This document shows positions 60,083 through 64,000 of a stretch of DNA of 64,000 nucleotides, piece after piece; positions within the stretch are counted from its first letter, which is position 1; the number at the start of each line of letters is the position of its first letter. The stretch is taken from positions 50,796,569 to 50,860,568 of the forward strand of contig NC_088776.1 of the NCBI RefSeq assembly GCF_954871325.1. Direction: 5' to 3'. A program made the translations under genes and the position numbers. Under the pieces are notes generated by a model. It was not told the DNA's origin. It worked only from the letters and a program-made list of their open reading frames with translations, and ran no database searches. This DNA is from Gordionus sp. m RMFG-2023. Lineage: Eukaryota > Nematomorpha > Gordioida > Chordodea > Parachordodidae.

Positions 60083-61411
60083 CAGTGGCATAGACAGGAT
60101 TTATATACTTAATATCATCGCCGTTAAATTTGGCGACTGTATAGTTCTACGAACTAATTGTAAATTATATCAATATTTCTTGCTTTATTAGTACCAATTG
60201 AGTACTTAAACGAGTATAATAGCTAGTAAAAGGAAAAAAACTATTAGTAACAAAATTTTGGCAAATCTATGATTTAAGCAACTTAAATAATTTATTCCGA
60301 AAATTTCATCGATGTTCCTTATTAATTATAATTTAATTCGTTTAGACAGTATAAAGAAAAAGTTTATTAGCAAAATAAGAAAAATTGCCTAATTCAGGCA
60401 TTATTGATAGAATGGAAAATAGCTGGTTTGCGCTAATATTTATTAATTCTTCAGTCATTTTTTTCACACACAAAAAGGCAACCGTGCTATAAGAAAAATA
60501 AAATCTATATCACCCATTAAAGCGTAAAATCAACCAAATTTCCGGAAGCAATAAATCTGGAACTTAAATCAATAATTATTACATTGATTCTTCAATTCAT
60601 TTGGTAGATAGTTTTTACTGACAAAATAAGATAAAATTGCCAAGATTAACAACATGCGAAAACAAACAAATATTTTTAGGTAAGCTCTACTATATGAAAT
60701 GCCAGATTATTACTTAGTATTACATCAATCAGTTTTTCCAGTCAATAAACAAAAACTAGTTTTAATAAGCGAAATAGACAATAGCAAACCTTTAAGTATG
60801 AACCAAAAAGTATTAGAATTTCAAAAATTTGAAACATTATAAGATTAAACAAAGAATCTAAAGAAGGCAATTATAATAAAAAAAATTAAATGAAATATCT
60901 TAAAAAAATATTACTATATTTATTTATAAAATCAACTTTTTTCCTATTTCAAAATATGAGGATTTAAAGATACTCGATATTTTAGCCAAAAGAAAATTAA
61001 GCTTGGAAACTTTTCCGACAGATGACATAACTTGCGGCAACTTTGGAAAATGTTATATCAAAATGAGAAGGATTGGTTATGGTAAAATTTAAAACAATTA
61101 GGATAGCTAATTATTTTCATCAAGTGAATAGGTTGAGCTATTGTTTAATAACGTAATATTAAGTGCGCTTAACCTCTCTGAGAAGCGTTCCGTTTTATAA
61201 TTATAATTTGTAAAAAAAATTGTGAAAATGGATTATAAAATAAAATGATGGTATTGTTTATTCCTAGATTTGTAAGATTTTTTTATGTTGTTTTTTAAAT
61301 AAGAATTTTCTTTAGACTATGGAAGGAGTTTTATCAATTTACAAGAAAGTTGTCATTAATCATATTTCCCAGTGAGGGAGGTTTAGCTCTTCCCCTTTGT
61401 CTACGCCACTG
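60083..61411. mobile_element. Long hAT-type element without recognisable transposase
   Basis: Starts CAGTGGCATAGACAGG and ends TTTGTCTACGCCACTG. It shares TAATATTAAGTGCGCTTA and the right-end region with 16655-17101. Its 1.3-kb interior is AT-rich, with no transposase motif and no clear target duplication. Confidence 0.55.
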
Positions 61412-63675
61412 TTTAGAACACTTATTTAAAAACGATTTTATAAACTGTAAAATCCAAGCTGATAATAGTTATTCTTACCATATTCTCCATAATTAATAAT
61501 AAATCGTTTATAATTACATTAGCATTTTAATTATTTAATCTAAAACCGCATACAATTAAAATAAAGCCTAGCGAAGAATGATTTTAAAATTATTGGTGGA
61601 TGTTTTAGAGAAAATAACTCAAAATTCCTATAAGTTCTTTGTAATAAGTGAAAAGGTAAGACATCTCATATACATTTCTTACGTAAATTTCTTAAATCTA
61701 GTTTTCATAAAAAAATTTAGATTTATTATTATTCAGCGAGATTTTTTAATTTTTAATGCCACTCTTCGCGGGTAAATAAAAATATTTTTTAAAAAAATAT
61801 AACCAAAAAAAATGATGTATTTTAATTTTAGTTTTATTTTTATTATTCAATGACATGCACATGAAGCCACCTAAGCTCAATTACATTGTTATCAAATCAA
61901 ATGAGAATATAGTATATTTAAAAAAGTTAACAAAATGCCAATATTTAAATAATTATGAACCTTAAGGAATTTTAGAGCTATAATATAACAAAATTAATTC
62001 AAGCAATTTTTTTTCCATCGTAACTTGAACTGCGAACTCATTAGAGGAGCATCATTGAAATTAGAGGGGGGATAGTTAGTTATGAAATAATTATCATTAT
62101 TTGAATAAAATTGGAAAGGGATGAATTGTATTTTCTTTTTTTAATAATTTTTATTTGGTAGGTGGTTAAAAGTTTTGAGAGGGTTGATATCATTTATAGA
62201 TATGTATACAAGCCCCTGATTATATTCTCCACAGTCCTTTTCTTAAGTTAAAATAGGAAATGGTATAGCGTATTATCTTATTTTAATAGATCCCTTTAGG
62301 CCATATTTTTTGATATCTAATTCACATTTAGAATAAATATCCTTACAAAATAAATTTAATTATAAAAAGTTTTTTAAAAAATGATTTTTTTATTTATTGA
62401 ATATGTGAAGGAAAAAGTAGAGCATTGTCATATCATATCGTCTAAGCCAATAGTTTGTTTGTTAAATATATAACTGAAGTGTAAAATTTTAAAAGAATCA
62501 CTGATTTGGACAAAGACTGGTTAAAAATAACCATGGGAAAAAACATCGGACAAAAACATCCCAATATAAAAAAATTTACATGCTTTAATGAATAAAAGGA
62601 AAATGTAATCCTCATTTTAAACTTTGCCCTTTAGTGTAATACTTGAGTATTTATAATAATATTTTACTAATAATGTTGCTCATCAAAAGTGATCATATTT
62701 GTAAGGGAAAACAACTATATGACTCAAGGGGTAGGAATATGAAATTTAAAATAATTTTATAATGCATGACGAAAGGTAGTTATTTTTGAAATATTAATCG
62801 TAGGATTGATGTGGTAGAGAAAGATCACATATAAAAGAATTTGTAAATATCCTCATAAAATCTGTATCTTGACGAATGAGTCGGTATGTAGCTTGCTAAA
62901 TTTTATACCAAAGTAGACCTTCCTATATTTTGTCACAAAAAATAATGCAAATATAAAAAATTTGAGCCTATAATATAAAAACAAACAAAAATTTATTATT
63001 GTATTTTATAAGACTCTGAAATAAAGAGGAAAGAATGGCGAAAATATTTATAATTTATAACCAAGGGAATGGCACCAGCCAGACGAGAAATTTTTTTTTT
63101 TAAATTTCGGCAATACTTTTTTTTTAATAGTTATAATTTATCAATTATGTCATTAATTATTTGTTAATTTTTATAAGTGTGGCTATATTTTTATTATATT
63201 TTAAAATTATTTATTCAATAAGAACCCAAATCAAAATATTATATTTAAATTAATTGAGATTCATGCCGAGATATTATACTAAATCACGCACCCCCCCCCC
63301 CCTTCCCAAATAAACAGAAAAGATAAAAAGATATCTATAAAGATCGTAAAATATAACTTGAAATATTTTGATCACCACCTGTAGTATGCCTAATTCTCTT
63401 ATTATATTACATACTTCATTAAATTCACTATGAGTAAAATGCTCTCCTTAATATTAGGAACTCAATAAATAGCAGTATTGTGATCACATGTATTTATATC
63501 GTTTTTCTTTTTCAAACATATTTTTATATTCAGATCTTATAGAATATTTGACTATATGACCAGGTCAAATATTCCCCCGTTTAATTGACCCGTCAAAATC
63601 TAGTCATTTGACTGGTTAATTGACTGACTGCTAACCCTGGCCAAAATTGATTGATAAATTTATAAATATTAGGTC
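61412..63675. other. AT-rich spacer
   Basis: No supported gene or repeat, apart from the C12 run at 63291-63302 and a GGACAAAAACATCCC string near 62548 related to the foldback at 58-365. Confidence 0.5.
63291..63302 (+). repeat. C12 homopolymer
   Basis: Twelve C between CACGCA and TTCCC. Confidence 0.9.
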
Positions 63676-63898
63676 TAGTGTTGTTAAACGGCTTATTTTG
63701 AGCCGATTTTTAAAAACGGCTAACTCAATATTTTAGCCAGAAAAATATTGCCTAAGCCTTGAGATTTTTTAATAGATGTTCAAACCTTTGTTCCTTCTAC
63801 AAACAAAATCTTCAGTCTTGCTTAATATTATTCAGGATGAAATATTGAGTTAGTCGTTTTTAAAAATCGGCTCAAAAAGAGCCGTTTAACAACACTAA
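63676..63898. mobile_element. Best-preserved GTTGTTAA foldback MITE
   Basis: 223 bp, almost fully palindromic. Starts TAGTGTTGTTAAACGGCT and ends GCCGTTTAACAACACTA. The inner arms GAGCCGATTTTTAAAAACGG and CGTTTTTAAAAATCGGCTC pair. The left flank is ATTAGGTC and AGGTC follows on the right, consistent with an 8-bp duplication. The termini match those of the hAT element at 54995-55637. Confidence 0.85.
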
Positions 63899-64000
63899 TT
63901 AGGTCATCAGACATTAAATAGGAATGCTACCCAGATATCAATTTCGCCAGTAAATATCAAGATTTAACTAATAAACTCAATGATTAATATATTGATAAAG

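Overview
The window looks like nuclear DNA of an animal. It is very AT-rich (introns and spacers visibly around three-quarters A+T), its genes are split into many small exons by introns of about 60 bp to 3 kb, and it carries an NK-type homeobox gene and an ATAD2-type bromodomain AAA+ ATPase. All exons read with the standard genetic code. I cannot place the organism more closely. A compact, transposon-rich, AT-rich invertebrate (a flatworm, cnidarian or parasitic lineage) would fit. There is no sign of a bacterial, phage or plasmid region, and most long open frames are chance frames in AT-rich DNA.

Three host genes lie in the left 38.5 kb. (1) At 419-7349 on the + strand is the 3' part of an MBOAT lysophospholipid acyltransferase, in five exons whose phases agree; its 5' part lies before the window. 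(2) At 30774-8601 on the - strand is a nearly complete ATAD2-like gene: 25 exons with consistent phases, about 1169 residues, with an acidic N-terminal region, AAA1, a degenerate AAA2, a bromodomain and a helical C-terminus. It converges tail to tail on the acyltransferase. (3) At 38464-35630 on the - strand is an NK-2-class homeobox gene, modelled in three exons.

The right 25 kb (about 38.5-64 kb) holds no host gene I can support. It is filled with mobile-element debris: a 2.9 kb LTR retrotransposon with near-identical LTRs, a primer-binding site, a polypurine tract and a hAT-type MITE inserted inside it; a PIF/Harbinger transposase remnant; an internally deleted hAT element with a perfect 8-bp target duplication; two direct copies of an ~0.9 kb terminal-inverted-repeat element; foldback elements; and a 564-bp array of 14-bp GCGAA units that resolves into an 84-bp higher-order repeat. 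The introns of all three genes carry members of some of the same families, so the same elements have colonised genes and spacers.

No new multi-gene system is apparent. The most unusual signals are the splice sites (many GTT donors and AAG acceptors), the changed shelf motif in the ATAD2 bromodomain, the intron inside homeodomain codon 48, the GCGAA higher-order array, and the paired cUUCGg hairpins inside the nested MITE.
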